DNA of 17,351 bases from Oscillibacter sp. (GCA_024404295.1 JAKSQE010000010.1:1-17351), one strand, 5' to 3'. Positions 1-6,707 are shown, counted from the stretch's first letter. Notes: generated from the letters alone by a model not told the origin. Program-made: numbers and translations.

Positions 1-1
1 A

Positions 2-607
2 AAGCTCCGCGTGGATATGCGCTCCGAGCTGAAGCGCCTGCACCATGAGACCGGTACCACTATTATCTATGTTACCCACGATCAGGTCGAGGCATTGACC
101 ATGTCCACCAAGGTGGCTCTGTTCCGTAAGGGCGAGTTGGTTCAGGTGGCACAGCCTCTGGATCTGTACGATAACCCCTGCAACCTGTACACCGCTGACT
201 TCATTGGCAACCCCAGCATCAACTTCGTCAAGGGTACTGCCACGGTGGATGCCTCCGGCATGGTGGCTGAGAGTGCACTGGGCCAGATGTCCTTTGACCG
301 TGCGGATATGACACCCGATGCTCCTGCCAGCGGTAAGATCGAGATCACCTTGGGTATTCGTCCCGAACAGCTGAGCATCAGCACCGAGGCTGACGATGCG
401 CACCGCATTGAGGGTCATGTCTATTCCGGCATGCCCGCAGGTTCTGAAACGCTGGTCAGCGTTCGCGTGGGCAATGAGATCCTGACCGTGAAGGAACTGG
501 GATCCACCCGTTATGCCAGCGACCAGAAGGTTTACCTGGGCATGAACCTCAAGAAGATCAACGTCTTTGAAACCACCAGCGAGAACCTGATTAAGTATTG
601 TGTTTAA
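2..607 (+). CDS. ABC transporter ATP-binding protein, MalK/UgpC/PotA-like (5' truncated)
   Basis: This is the C-terminal part of an importer ATPase; Walker A, the Q-loop and the signature motif lie before the window. It would hydrolyse ATP at the inner face of the membrane to drive uptake through permeases that are not visible here. The frame opens just after the D-loop (KLRVDMRSELKRL), followed by the switch/H-loop sequence YVTHDQVEALTM. Then comes the stretch FIGNPSINFV that leads into a TOBE-type C-terminal domain containing GIRPEQL, typical of carbohydrate/organic-solute and iron/polyamine-type importer ATPases. About 200 residues are present, so roughly the first 150-160 are missing. The GTG and ATG codons near position 11 are internal, because the frame is open to the window edge. 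The solute-binding lipoprotein gene follows 66 bases later, presumably in the same operon. Substrate class cannot be fixed from this subunit. Confidence 0.93.
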   Translation, partial: KLRVDMRSELKRLHHETGTTIIYVTHDQVEALTMSTKVALFRKGELVQVAQPLDLYDNPCNLYTADFIGNPSINFVKGTATVDASGMVAESALGQMSFDRADMTPDAPASGKIEITLGIRPEQLSISTEADDAHRIEGHVYSGMPAGSETLVSVRVGNEILTVKELGSTRYASDQKVYLGMNLKKINVFETTSENLIKYCV

Positions 608-673
608 TTGAGCCCCTGCGGCGGATGCCGCTGAAAATAAGATACTGGAAGAAACTTAAGGAGGAAAAGAACT

Positions 674-1891
674 ATGTTCAAGCGCAAGAATTGGCTGGCA
701 GCTCTGCTGGCAATCGTGATGCTGTTCAGCCTGACCGCATGCGGCGGTAAGACTGAGACCCCCGCTGAGACCCCCACTGACGAAACTCCCGCAGCTACTG
801 AGCTGACGGAGTGGGAACAGAAGTCCAACATCTTTGTTACCGACGAGACCGACGAGGAGCTGTATCAGAAGGCTCTGGAAGAGGGCGCAACCGTGACCCT
901 GTATTCCATCTCCTCTCGCTGCACCAAGGTTGCTGCTGCTTTCATGGAGAAGTATCCCGGCCTGGAGTGCGTTCCCTTTGATATCTCCACCAACGAGCTG
1001 CTGGAGAAGGTCACCCGTGAGTACGATGCTGGCGTTCACACTGCTGACGTTGTCCACATCAAGGACCAGGACGGCTCTATGTGGAAAGAGTATGTTGCCA
1101 ACAAGATCTTCTACAACTATCAGCCCGCTGAGATCTTCGCACACATCGATCCCGAGTACACCGCAACTGCTACTCCTCTGTACATCGAGCTGACTCAGCT
1201 GTTCTACAACACTGAGGCATATCCCGATGGCTCTCCTGTCACCAACATCTGGCAGATCACCGAGCCCCAGTGGAAGGGCAAGATCATGATGCAGAATCCT
1301 CTGGATAACCTGTCCTGGGGTTCCTGGATCGCTGGTTTCTGCGTGGGCGAAGAGCCTGCACGTCTGGAGAAGGCCTATGAGGACTTCTACGGCGAGAAGC
1401 TGGTTCTGTCCGACGGCTGCGAGAATGCCGGCTTCGAGTTCCTGAAGCGTCTGCATGCAAACGAGCCCGTCTTCACCGCTTCTTCTGACGAGATCGCTGA
1501 GTCTGTCGGTACTCCCGGCCAGACCAATCCTCCCATCGGCTTCTGCGCTTCCTCCAAGCTGCGTAAGGCTGCCGATAACGGCTGGGTCTTTGCTCCTGTG
1601 AACCTGGAGCCCGATACCGGTATCCCCGCTATCAACACCCTGTACGTTGTGGAAGGCTGCGAGCATCCCGCTGCCGCTAAGCTGCTGATCCGTTACATGA
1701 TGGGCGGCACCGATGGCGATCTGGGCGCTTACAAGAACTTCAACACTCTGGGCGGCTGGCCTGTCCGTGACGACATTCAGCCTGCTGAGGGCTCTGTCGA
1801 TTACTCTGAGATCAACGTAGCTCCCTTCGACGCTGACGAGATTTACTACAACTACAATATCGTCCGTGACTTCTGGCAGATGCTGGGCTAA
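674..1891 (+). CDS. ABC transporter extracellular solute-binding lipoprotein (Fe3+/organophosphate-type fold)
   Basis: This 405-residue protein should be the membrane-anchored receptor that captures substrate outside the cell for the importer whose ATPase lies just upstream. It begins with a lipoprotein signal: MFKRK, a hydrophobic stretch, then the lipobox LTAC with the lipidated cysteine at residue 23, followed by a Thr/Pro/Glu-rich linker to about residue 45. The mature part starts with the pattern EEGATVTLYS, followed by AAFMEKYPGLECVPFD and later LTQLFYNTEAYPD and WQITEPQWKGKIMM. This resembles family 1/6 periplasmic binding proteins that include AfuA/FbpA-type iron and sugar-phosphate binders. 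Start: an AAGGAGGA site precedes the ATG at normal spacing. A GC-rich hairpin follows the stop and could protect this highly expressed transcript. The fold call is by eye. The ligand (iron, phosphorylated sugar, phosphonate or other) is unknown. Confidence 0.9.
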   Translation: MFKRKNWLAALLAIVMLFSLTACGGKTETPAETPTDETPAATELTEWEQKSNIFVTDETDEELYQKALEEGATVTLYSISSRCTKVAAAFMEKYPGLECVPFDISTNELLEKVTREYDAGVHTADVVHIKDQDGSMWKEYVANKIFYNYQPAEIFAHIDPEYTATATPLYIELTQLFYNTEAYPDGSPVTNIWQITEPQWKGKIMMQNPLDNLSWGSWIAGFCVGEEPARLEKAYEDFYGEKLVLSDGCENAGFEFLKRLHANEPVFTASSDEIAESVGTPGQTNPPIGFCASSKLRKAADNGWVFAPVNLEPDTGIPAINTLYVVEGCEHPAAAKLLIRYMMGGTDGDLGAYKNFNTLGGWPVRDDIQPAEGSVDYSEINVAPFDADEIYYNYNIVRDFWQMLG

Positions 1892-1926
1892 TGCCTTGGT
1901 TCTGTAACGAAAAATAATTGACCGAT

Positions 1927-1958
1927 ACGGCGGGCGGGATAAACCCCGCCCGCCGTTT
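1927..1958 (+). terminator. GC-rich intercistronic hairpin after the binding-protein gene
   Basis: ACGGCGGGCGGG (1927-1938) pairs perfectly with CCCGCCCGCCGT (1945-1956) around a 6-base loop. Only three T residues follow, so termination is probably partial. Such hairpins after the binding-protein gene commonly stabilise its mRNA relative to downstream genes. A second small inverted repeat, GTCGGTG/CACCGAC (1964-1970 and 1980-1986), sits just before the next ribosome binding site. Confidence 0.5.
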
Positions 1959-2002
1959 CCCCTGTCGGTGATAGAAAAGCACCGACTGTAAGGAGAACTT
2001 CT

Positions 2003-2677
2003 ATGAGCTTATTTGTAGACAAGCATAACCGCAGAAAAAATCCCGTTGCCCTGGCTGCGTTTGGCGCAGCATTGGCAGAACTGTGTGTGTTTGGAATCCT
2101 ATATTTATTACTGGCAGAACCTTTATATCTGGCGATTTCTTTTTCAAATATTTTGCTGACGAATATCATTCATGTATTGATTATTTCCGGAATTGGTACG
2201 ATAATCAGCTGTGTGCTGTTTTTCCTTCCGGATAAACGCGTGGCACCTTACGGCTTTGTGGGCTTGGCAATTATCCTGGCCATGTTCTGCACTGCCAGCC
2301 TGATGCTGGATCCTACGGTGCGCATCCCAATGCTGCAACTACTGGCTATGTATCTTCTGCCACCGGTTCTGGTGGGCAATGTGGTAACATGGCCCATTTA
2401 CTTGGAAATGAAGCGCAGGAATCCTGCGATGAACGATAGAAAGACCCTTGCCGAAGAACTGCGCGAAGCGGCCCAAAAAGAGGCGGCTAAGCACCCGGAG
2501 AGAACGCAGGAGAACGAAGAGCCTTCTGCGGAAGAGGAACACCCTGAGATTTCGACCACGGAAGCAATGTTCGGTCCGGAGGACAACAGCCATTATTTTG
2601 CAGAGCACTCCGTACAGGAAGAAGCAATGCTGCTGTATTTGGACGAAGAGGAAGATGAAGAAGAAAGCAACGATTAA
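2003..2677 (+). CDS. Unrecognised membrane protein, four predicted helices plus acidic cytoplasmic tail
   Basis: I do not recognise this 224-residue protein. It has a short basic N-terminus (KHNRRKN) and four hydrophobic stretches near residues 14-36, 52-76, 83-103 and 109-134. A hydrophilic tail of about 90 residues follows: first Lys/Arg/Glu-rich (roughly 136-170), then strongly acidic, ending in a run of Glu and Asp. By the positive-inside rule the tail should be cytoplasmic. Start: TAAGGAGAA lies 6-8 bases before the ATG. Its last 23 bases overlap the start of the lacI-type gene, so the two are probably translationally coupled. It sits between transporter and regulator genes but does not look like an ABC permease, since no EAA-loop is seen. 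It could be an accessory subunit or sensor; no function is assigned. Confidence 0.8.
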   Translation: MSLFVDKHNRRKNPVALAAFGAALAELCVFGILYLLLAEPLYLAISFSNILLTNIIHVLIISGIGTIISCVLFFLPDKRVAPYGFVGLAIILAMFCTASLMLDPTVRIPMLQLLAMYLLPPVLVGNVVTWPIYLEMKRRNPAMNDRKTLAEELREAAQKEAAKHPERTQENEEPSAEEEHPEISTTEAMFGPEDNSHYFAEHSVQEEAMLLYLDEEEDEEESND

Positions 2678-3677
2678 AGATGTAGCGGCACTGGCCGGCG
2701 TTAGCTTCGCAACGGTTTCCCGCGCATTGGATGACCATTCGGAAGTCCGCCCGGAAACAAAGGCGAAAGTTCTGGCGGCCTGTGAGCAGTTGGGCTATGT
2801 CCGTGATATTGCGGCACGCAGCTTGGCGGGCCATTCTACCCATACCATTGGGTTAGTGGTGCCGGACGTATCCAACCCATACTTTTCCGGTATGGCCACG
2901 GAAATCGAAAAAACTGCCGCAGAGCACGGTTATCGTGTACTGCTGAGTAACTCCATGCGGGATACGGAACAGGAGCTGCAGACCATCGATAGTTTTGTGG
3001 CACGGCAAATCGACGGCATCTTGATTTCTCCCATCTCACCGCAGTCGCAGCAGCGGCACTATGAGGTTCTGGGAGATCTGCCCTGCGTCTATTTGGGCGT
3101 GAACCACAATATGGACTGCAGCTATGTGATGTCGGATAATGAAAAAGGTGCCTATGAAGCAACAAAATATTTGCTAAATCTTGGACACCGTGATATTCTG
3201 TTCCTTGGCGGTCGAGAGACCTCCCGCACACGCTCGCTGCGCGTGCAAGGTTTTCAGCGGGCTTTGGAGGAAAATGGACTGAAGGGACGGACGATGCCTG
3301 CACCACCGGATATTGGACAACTGCGCCAGTGGATTTATGAACGTGCACTGGAATTGCTGCAAGGCCCACTGCCGGATGCGATTTTCGTATTCTCGGACAT
3401 GACAGCTATGAAGGTTCTGGAGGCGGCGGAGGAACGGGGCGTTCGGATCCCGGAGGATGTTTCCTTGATCGGCTACGATAATATTTCTTTTGCGCGTCTG
3501 CCCCGAATCGATTTGACCACAGTGTCACAAAAGAAACATGAGCAGGGGCGCATTGCGGTGGAACGTTTAATTGAAAAAATTCAGGGACGAACCGATAAGA
3601 CGGTTGACATTTTGCAACCGCAGTTGATGATTCGCTCTACTTGTAAGAAAAACAGCAAAGGAGAAATGGGACGATGA
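2655..3677 (+). CDS. LacI/GalR-family transcriptional regulator
   Basis: This 340-residue DNA-binding repressor would normally respond to a small sugar-like ligand. The N-terminal helix-turn-helix is clear at residues 6-25 (TIKDVAALAGVSFATVSRAL), followed by VRPETKAKVLAACEQLGY and the hinge helix region near 48-60. The effector domain starts at TIGLVVPDVSNPYFSGM (about 64-80) and runs full length, with late-domain patterns such as DAIFVFSDMTAMKVLEAAEERGVRIPEDVSLIGYDN. The frame is open further upstream, but the ATG at 2655 puts the HTH at the canonical distance from the N-terminus. The overlap with the preceding gene is 23 bases, and GAGG lies close before the ATG. The stop overlaps the next start (ATGA), so regulator and EEP hydrolase are co-translated. 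It likely controls this operon, including itself; the operator is probably upstream of the window. Confidence 0.93.
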   Translation: MKKKATIKDVAALAGVSFATVSRALDDHSEVRPETKAKVLAACEQLGYVRDIAARSLAGHSTHTIGLVVPDVSNPYFSGMATEIEKTAAEHGYRVLLSNSMRDTEQELQTIDSFVARQIDGILISPISPQSQQRHYEVLGDLPCVYLGVNHNMDCSYVMSDNEKGAYEATKYLLNLGHRDILFLGGRETSRTRSLRVQGFQRALEENGLKGRTMPAPPDIGQLRQWIYERALELLQGPLPDAIFVFSDMTAMKVLEAAEERGVRIPEDVSLIGYDNISFARLPRIDLTTVSQKKHEQGRIAVERLIEKIQGRTDKTVDILQPQLMIRSTCKKNSKGEMGR

Positions 3678-4717
3678 TCGGAATTCCCAATGATGAGCGC
3701 CAGCGTTTAGGCGCACAACTGGATCATACTGCACAAGCGGTTATGATGGCACAGATCTCTCAATTTTCTGAATCGGAAATACATAACATCGTTGAGCCTC
3801 CTGTGGAAACTTCACAGAACATCGGCATCATGGTGTTCAATATGGAGCGCGGTGTTCATTTGGCAGAATTGGGCGATTTCCTGGAGACCTGCCCGGAGGT
3901 ACATCCGTATGATGTGATCCTTGCCAATGAGCTGGATGACGGCTGCGTTCGCTCCGGCGGAAAGGATACCACCAAGGAACTGGCGGAGCGCCTGGGCATG
4001 AACTACGTGTATGGCCTGGAGTTTATCGAATTGGTGAATGGGGAAGACCCCAAGGGCTTCCATGGCAATGCCATTTTCTCCCGCTGGCCCATCCTGAATG
4101 CGAAAATCGTTCGTCTGCCGGAGCAGTATAACTGGTACTTTGATCGCCAGCGCCGTATCGGCGGCCGACTGGCCATTTTGGCAGAACTGGATGTAAACGG
4201 CAAGCATATCGGCGTGGGTACGATCCATCTGGAGAACCGTACCGACGGCCCCGGCCGTCAGGCCCAGTTGGAAGTGATCCTCAAGGAAGCGGAGGAAATG
4301 TTCAAGGGTATGCCCATCGTTCTGGGCGGCGACTTGAATACCAATACCTTCGATGGCCGTGACAAGGATGCCATTAAAGAAATTTCCGGCAGCGAGACCC
4401 TGCAGCGCCGCTGTCTGGAAGATGTAGCAGCCTGGGAAGGCTGTCTGCCTGCTGCGGCAGCAGTTGGATACAAGGCTGTACCTGAGAAGCCGATTCTGAC
4501 CCGCCGGAAGCCTTTGCCCGGCGGCGGACATCTGGATCTGCGGCTGGACTGGCTGCTGCTGCGGGATACGGAGCCTGTGGAGAGCCGTACCATTTCCACC
4601 AGCCGTGAGGACTGCGGCTTTGCACTGCCTGGCTCTGCGTTGGCTCAGTTCCAGGGCGAAGAACTTTCTGATCATAATGCGGTGTGGGCACTTTGCACCT
4701 TGCCGGAAGATAAATAA
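3674..4717 (+). CDS. Endonuclease/exonuclease/phosphatase (EEP)-fold hydrolase
   Basis: This 347-residue metal-dependent phosphoesterase of the DNase I-like EEP superfamily has substrates in the family ranging from nucleic acids to phospholipids, inositol phosphates and small phosphodiesters. Visible catalytic motifs are FNMERG (Asn56), ANELDDG (Glu86), GFHGNAIFSRWPI (about 128-140), TIHLEN (His185), GGDLNTN (Asp220, Asn222) and the terminal SDHNAVW (Asp333-His334), so the active site looks complete. There is no signal peptide or membrane segment, so the enzyme is cytoplasmic. An N-terminal extension of about 48 residues precedes the first core strand. Start ATG overlaps the lacI stop by four bases, with AAAGGAGA upstream. 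Position after the regulator and before a HAD hydrolase suggests intracellular hydrolysis of an imported phosphorylated compound rather than DNA repair. That role is inference; the fold call is firm. Confidence 0.88.
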   Translation: MIGIPNDERQRLGAQLDHTAQAVMMAQISQFSESEIHNIVEPPVETSQNIGIMVFNMERGVHLAELGDFLETCPEVHPYDVILANELDDGCVRSGGKDTTKELAERLGMNYVYGLEFIELVNGEDPKGFHGNAIFSRWPILNAKIVRLPEQYNWYFDRQRRIGGRLAILAELDVNGKHIGVGTIHLENRTDGPGRQAQLEVILKEAEEMFKGMPIVLGGDLNTNTFDGRDKDAIKEISGSETLQRRCLEDVAAWEGCLPAAAAVGYKAVPEKPILTRRKPLPGGGHLDLRLDWLLLRDTEPVESRTISTSREDCGFALPGSALAQFQGEELSDHNAVWALCTLPEDK

Positions 4718-4731
4718 TAAGGAGATTGAGC

Positions 4732-5502
4732 ATGCTGAATACTGTTTTGTTTGATATGGGTGGCACCCTGGAGGATGTCTGGAATAATCAGGAGACCCAG
4801 GCTAATGTCATGAAGAAACTGCAGGAGATGCTGCGCGCACACGGTCTGGAGCCCGGCTGCGACGACGAGGAATTTGAAAAGACGGTTCTGGCAGGCTTGA
4901 AGGCTTATAAGAGCTGGTGCGCCGTTGGCGACAGAGAGCTGAAGCCTGAGGAGATTTGGCCGGATTACTATTTGAAAGCTTTTCATTTTGACCGCGAAAA
5001 GCTGATTCCTATTACCGAGGAACTGGCAAATATGTGGGAAGTGACCTATTTCCACAGAGAACTTCGCCCGGGTGTTAAGGAGATGCTGGACGGCTTGCGG
5101 GAAAGAGGCTACCATATTGGCGTCATCTCCAACAATGCCTCTCTCTACAATGTGTTCAACATGCTGGATGAATACGGCATCCGGGAGTACATGGAGGATG
5201 TAACGGTCTCCAGTATTACCGGCTATCGTAAGCCTCATGGCGAGATCTTCCGCATTTCCCTGCGTCAGATGCAGAAGAAGGCTGAGGAGTGCGTCTATGT
5301 GGGTGATACCGTGTCCCGCGACATTATCGGCCCCAAGCGTGCCGGCTTCGGCGCTGCTGTGCAGATCGCCGGTTCTCATCTGGCTGCAGAGCGTGACGCC
5401 AATCTCGGTGCAGATGCTGAGAAGCCCGATGTCATCATCACGGATATCCGCGAGCTGCTGACCTATCTGGATGAAGTGAACCCCGAAATGGCTGTAAAGT
5501 AA
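4732..5502 (+). CDS. HAD-superfamily hydrolase (YjjG/phosphoglycolate phosphatase-like) with altered motif I
   Basis: This 256-residue soluble HAD hydrolase follows 14 bases after the EEP gene. Motif I is LFDMGGTLED with nucleophile Asp8. Motif II is GVISNNAS (Ser133), motif III is GYRKPHGEIF (Lys167), and motif IV is YVGDTVSRDIIG (Asp192, Asp197). A helical C1-type cap occupies about residues 16-105. The usual general acid two residues after the nucleophile (DxD) is replaced by Gly10, so classical phosphatase chemistry may be altered; other HAD branches such as haloacid dehalogenases also lack this Asp. The ATG at 4732 has AAGGAGA six bases upstream; a TTG six bases earlier overlaps that site and is rejected. 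It is the last gene before a strong terminator. The substrate is unknown, and dephosphorylation of an imported compound is the simplest guess from context. Confidence 0.88.
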   Translation: MLNTVLFDMGGTLEDVWNNQETQANVMKKLQEMLRAHGLEPGCDDEEFEKTVLAGLKAYKSWCAVGDRELKPEEIWPDYYLKAFHFDREKLIPITEELANMWEVTYFHRELRPGVKEMLDGLRERGYHIGVISNNASLYNVFNMLDEYGIREYMEDVTVSSITGYRKPHGEIFRISLRQMQKKAEECVYVGDTVSRDIIGPKRAGFGAAVQIAGSHLAAERDANLGADAEKPDVIITDIRELLTYLDEVNPEMAVK

Positions 5503-5515
5503 TTTTTCAAAATAG

Positions 5516-5554
5516 AAAGTGCTGGTTTTCAACGAAAACCAGCACTTTTTTTAT
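5516..5554. terminator. Bidirectional Rho-independent terminator between HAD and hlyIII genes
   Basis: AAAGTGCTGGTTTTC (5516-5530) and GAAAACCAGCACTTT (5534-5548) form a perfect 15-bp stem with a 3-base loop, followed by a T-run. Read on the other strand, it lies immediately after the stop of the convergent hemolysin III gene, with an A/T-rich tract on that side too. Confidence 0.92.
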
Positions 5555-6210
5555 AAGACATAGAAATAAACAGCAAGATAATGGAGTAGCGAACCGGCCA
5601 AAATTAAAAGGTGGAATAGTTCATGGAACGTCCAGTCTGGGGAAAGATTCGGCTTGCGAATGGCGTAGAAAACTGCTCCGATAGAGTAGGAGATCCCGCC
5701 GGCAGCGACCAGAGTCAAGCAGGGCTGACCTAAAACGGAAAAGTCTTTCCACACAAATAAAACTGCCCAGCCCATGATGAGGTAAATGGACGTAGAGAAA
5801 ATGCGTGGAGCGTTGATCCAGCATAACTTCATAAGAACGCCCAGCAGTGCTACGACCCAGAGAGACAAACAGAACAGAGTCCCTTTCGGTTGGGGAAGCA
5901 AAACAAGAGAAAAAGGCGTATAACTGCCGGCGATCAGGACATAAATCATACTATGATCCATTTTTCGTAGTTTTCGCTTCATGCCGGAACTGGTAATGTC
6001 ACCGGGATAGAAGTGATAAATTGCGCTGGCGGCATATAGCGCCATCATAGAAAAGCAAAATCCGATGGCTGCTGCAAGGGCCAGAACGGAAGCCTGTGCC
6101 ATGACGGCACGAATCAAAAACACAATGCCGCCGACAAATGCTGCGCCTGCGCCGATGGCATGCGTTTCGCAGCTGACAGGGTCCTGCGCGTGATGAAAAA
6201 AGCGATGCAT
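5551..6210 (-). CDS. Hemolysin III / PAQR-family membrane protein (TrhA-like)
   Basis: This 219-residue integral membrane protein of the HlyIII/PAQR family has about seven hydrophobic helices. Bacterial members affect membrane-lipid homeostasis; the haemolysin name is historical. The PAQR metal-site pattern is present: SAIYH (Ser62, His66), KMDHS (Asp85-His86) and HELFH (His196, His200). The YHF, AGSYTP and KPN patterns also fit the family. The frame is open a further 28 codons upstream to 6294, but the ATG at 6210 has an AAAGGAG site 8 bases before it and gives the usual family length, while the longer version would run through the promoter palindrome. It is convergent with the HAD gene, sharing its terminator, and divergent from the spore-protein gene, so it is a single-gene unit. 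Confidence 0.92.
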   Translation of the reverse strand: MHRFFHHAQDPVSCETHAIGAGAAFVGGIVFLIRAVMAQASVLALAAAIGFCFSMMALYAASAIYHFYPGDITSSGMKRKLRKMDHSMIYVLIAGSYTPFSLVLLPQPKGTLFCLSLWVVALLGVLMKLCWINAPRIFSTSIYLIMGWAVLFVWKDFSVLGQPCLTLVAAGGISYSIGAVFYAIRKPNLSPDWTFHELFHLLILAGSLLHYLAVYFYVL

Positions 6211-6244
6211 AGTGGTATCTCCTTTGAAATGGTTAAGCAAAACA

Positions 6245-6273
6245 TATAATATGGTTTTTAAAACCATATTATA
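6245..6273. repeat. Perfect 14-bp inverted repeat overlapping the hlyIII promoter (candidate operator)
   Basis: TATAATATGGTTTT (6245-6258) and AAAACCATATTATA (6260-6273) form an exact palindrome around a single T. The outer six bases of each arm read TATAAT outward-in, so the right arm supplies the -10 of the - strand hlyIII promoter and the left arm supplies a possible + strand -10. It would suit a dimeric repressor, and would also fold into a 5' hairpin if transcribed. Confidence 0.6.
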
Positions 6274-6294
6274 CAAGTGAGAGGAAAAATGCAA
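6268..6294 (-). promoter_or_regulatory. Putative sigma-A promoter of the hemolysin III gene
   Basis: On the - strand, TTGCAT (6294-6289) is followed after 15 bases by TATAAT (6273-6268). The spacer is shorter than the optimal 17, so activity may be weak or regulator-dependent. The expected start site lies inside the 6245-6273 palindrome. Confidence 0.5.
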
Positions 6295-6402
6295 GCTTTA
6301 TTTTTCGAGTTGCGGGATCGTGGTAGGCATTTGCGAGGTTTTATATGATAGGGAATGTTTGCTGATCGCACTTCAAATTGAAAATTTTACCGACAGGCAT
6401 TC

Positions 6403-6432
6403 CGCATATTCTTGCGTTTTCGAGTGAAACTA
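6403..6432 (+). promoter_or_regulatory. Possible forespore (sigma-G-type) promoter of the spore protein gene
   Basis: CGCATA (6403-6408) resembles the -35 and GAAACTA (6426-6432), 17 bases later, resembles the CATACTA -10 of Bacillus sigma-G promoters (5 of 7 match). It lies about 60 bases before the spore-protein start, where such a promoter is expected. No good sigma-A site is seen close to this gene. The rest of the gap from 6295 to 6491 is AT-rich with nothing else I can identify. Confidence 0.45.
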
Positions 6433-6491
6433 TGCTTGCGATACCCAACAAGTGAGAAGTGAACACGAGAAAAGAAAAGGAGAAATGAGTT

Positions 6492-6689
6492 ATGTCTTCT
6501 AAGAACAGCAATCGACTGAATGTCCCCGAGGCTCGCGAAGCAATGGATAAGTTTAAGATGGAGGCTGCTTCCGAGGTTGGCGTCAACCTGAAGGAAGGCT
6601 ACAACGGCGACCTGACCAGCCGTGAGGCCGGCTCTGTCGGCGGCCAGATGGTCAAGAAGATGATCGAGTCCTACGAGAAGTCTCTGTAA
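6492..6689 (+). CDS. Small acid-soluble spore protein, alpha/beta type
   Basis: This 65-residue protein is of the kind that coats and protects DNA in dormant spores and is degraded at germination. It carries the family signatures: N-terminal NRLNVPEAREAMDKFKMEAASEVGV (residues 7-31, the first conserved helix with the Glu-Ala-Ala-Ser region where the GPR protease cuts) and GDLTSREAGSVGGQMVKKMI (39-58). Length is typical. Start ATG has AAAAGGAGA upstream; the earlier ATG at 6485 is out of frame and overlaps this site. It is a single-gene unit with a candidate sigma-G promoter and its own terminator. It shows that the organism belongs to an endospore-forming lineage, although many genomes carry several such genes. 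Confidence 0.95.
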   Translation: MSSKNSNRLNVPEAREAMDKFKMEAASEVGVNLKEGYNGDLTSREAGSVGGQMVKKMIESYEKSL

Positions 6690-6707
6690 GAACTCTCGAG
6701 CATTGAG

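Noticed and set aside
656..1666. 336-codon open frame on the - strand across the binding-protein gene
   Set aside because: It is fully antisense to a gene with a clear lipobox and family patterns; the open frame comes from codon bias of the sense gene. Its translation has no recognisable domain and no ribosome binding site was seen.
2448..2654. Upstream extension of the LacI-type gene
   Set aside because: The extra 69 codons overlap the membrane protein gene in another frame and encode an Arg/Lys-rich nonsense stretch; the HTH must lie near the N-terminus.
3812..4675. 287-codon open frame on the - strand inside the EEP gene
   Set aside because: Shadow of a gene with a complete EEP active site; no start signal.
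4672..5532. 286-codon open frame on the - strand across the HAD gene
   Set aside because: Antisense shadow of a gene with all HAD motifs; it would also start inside the terminator.
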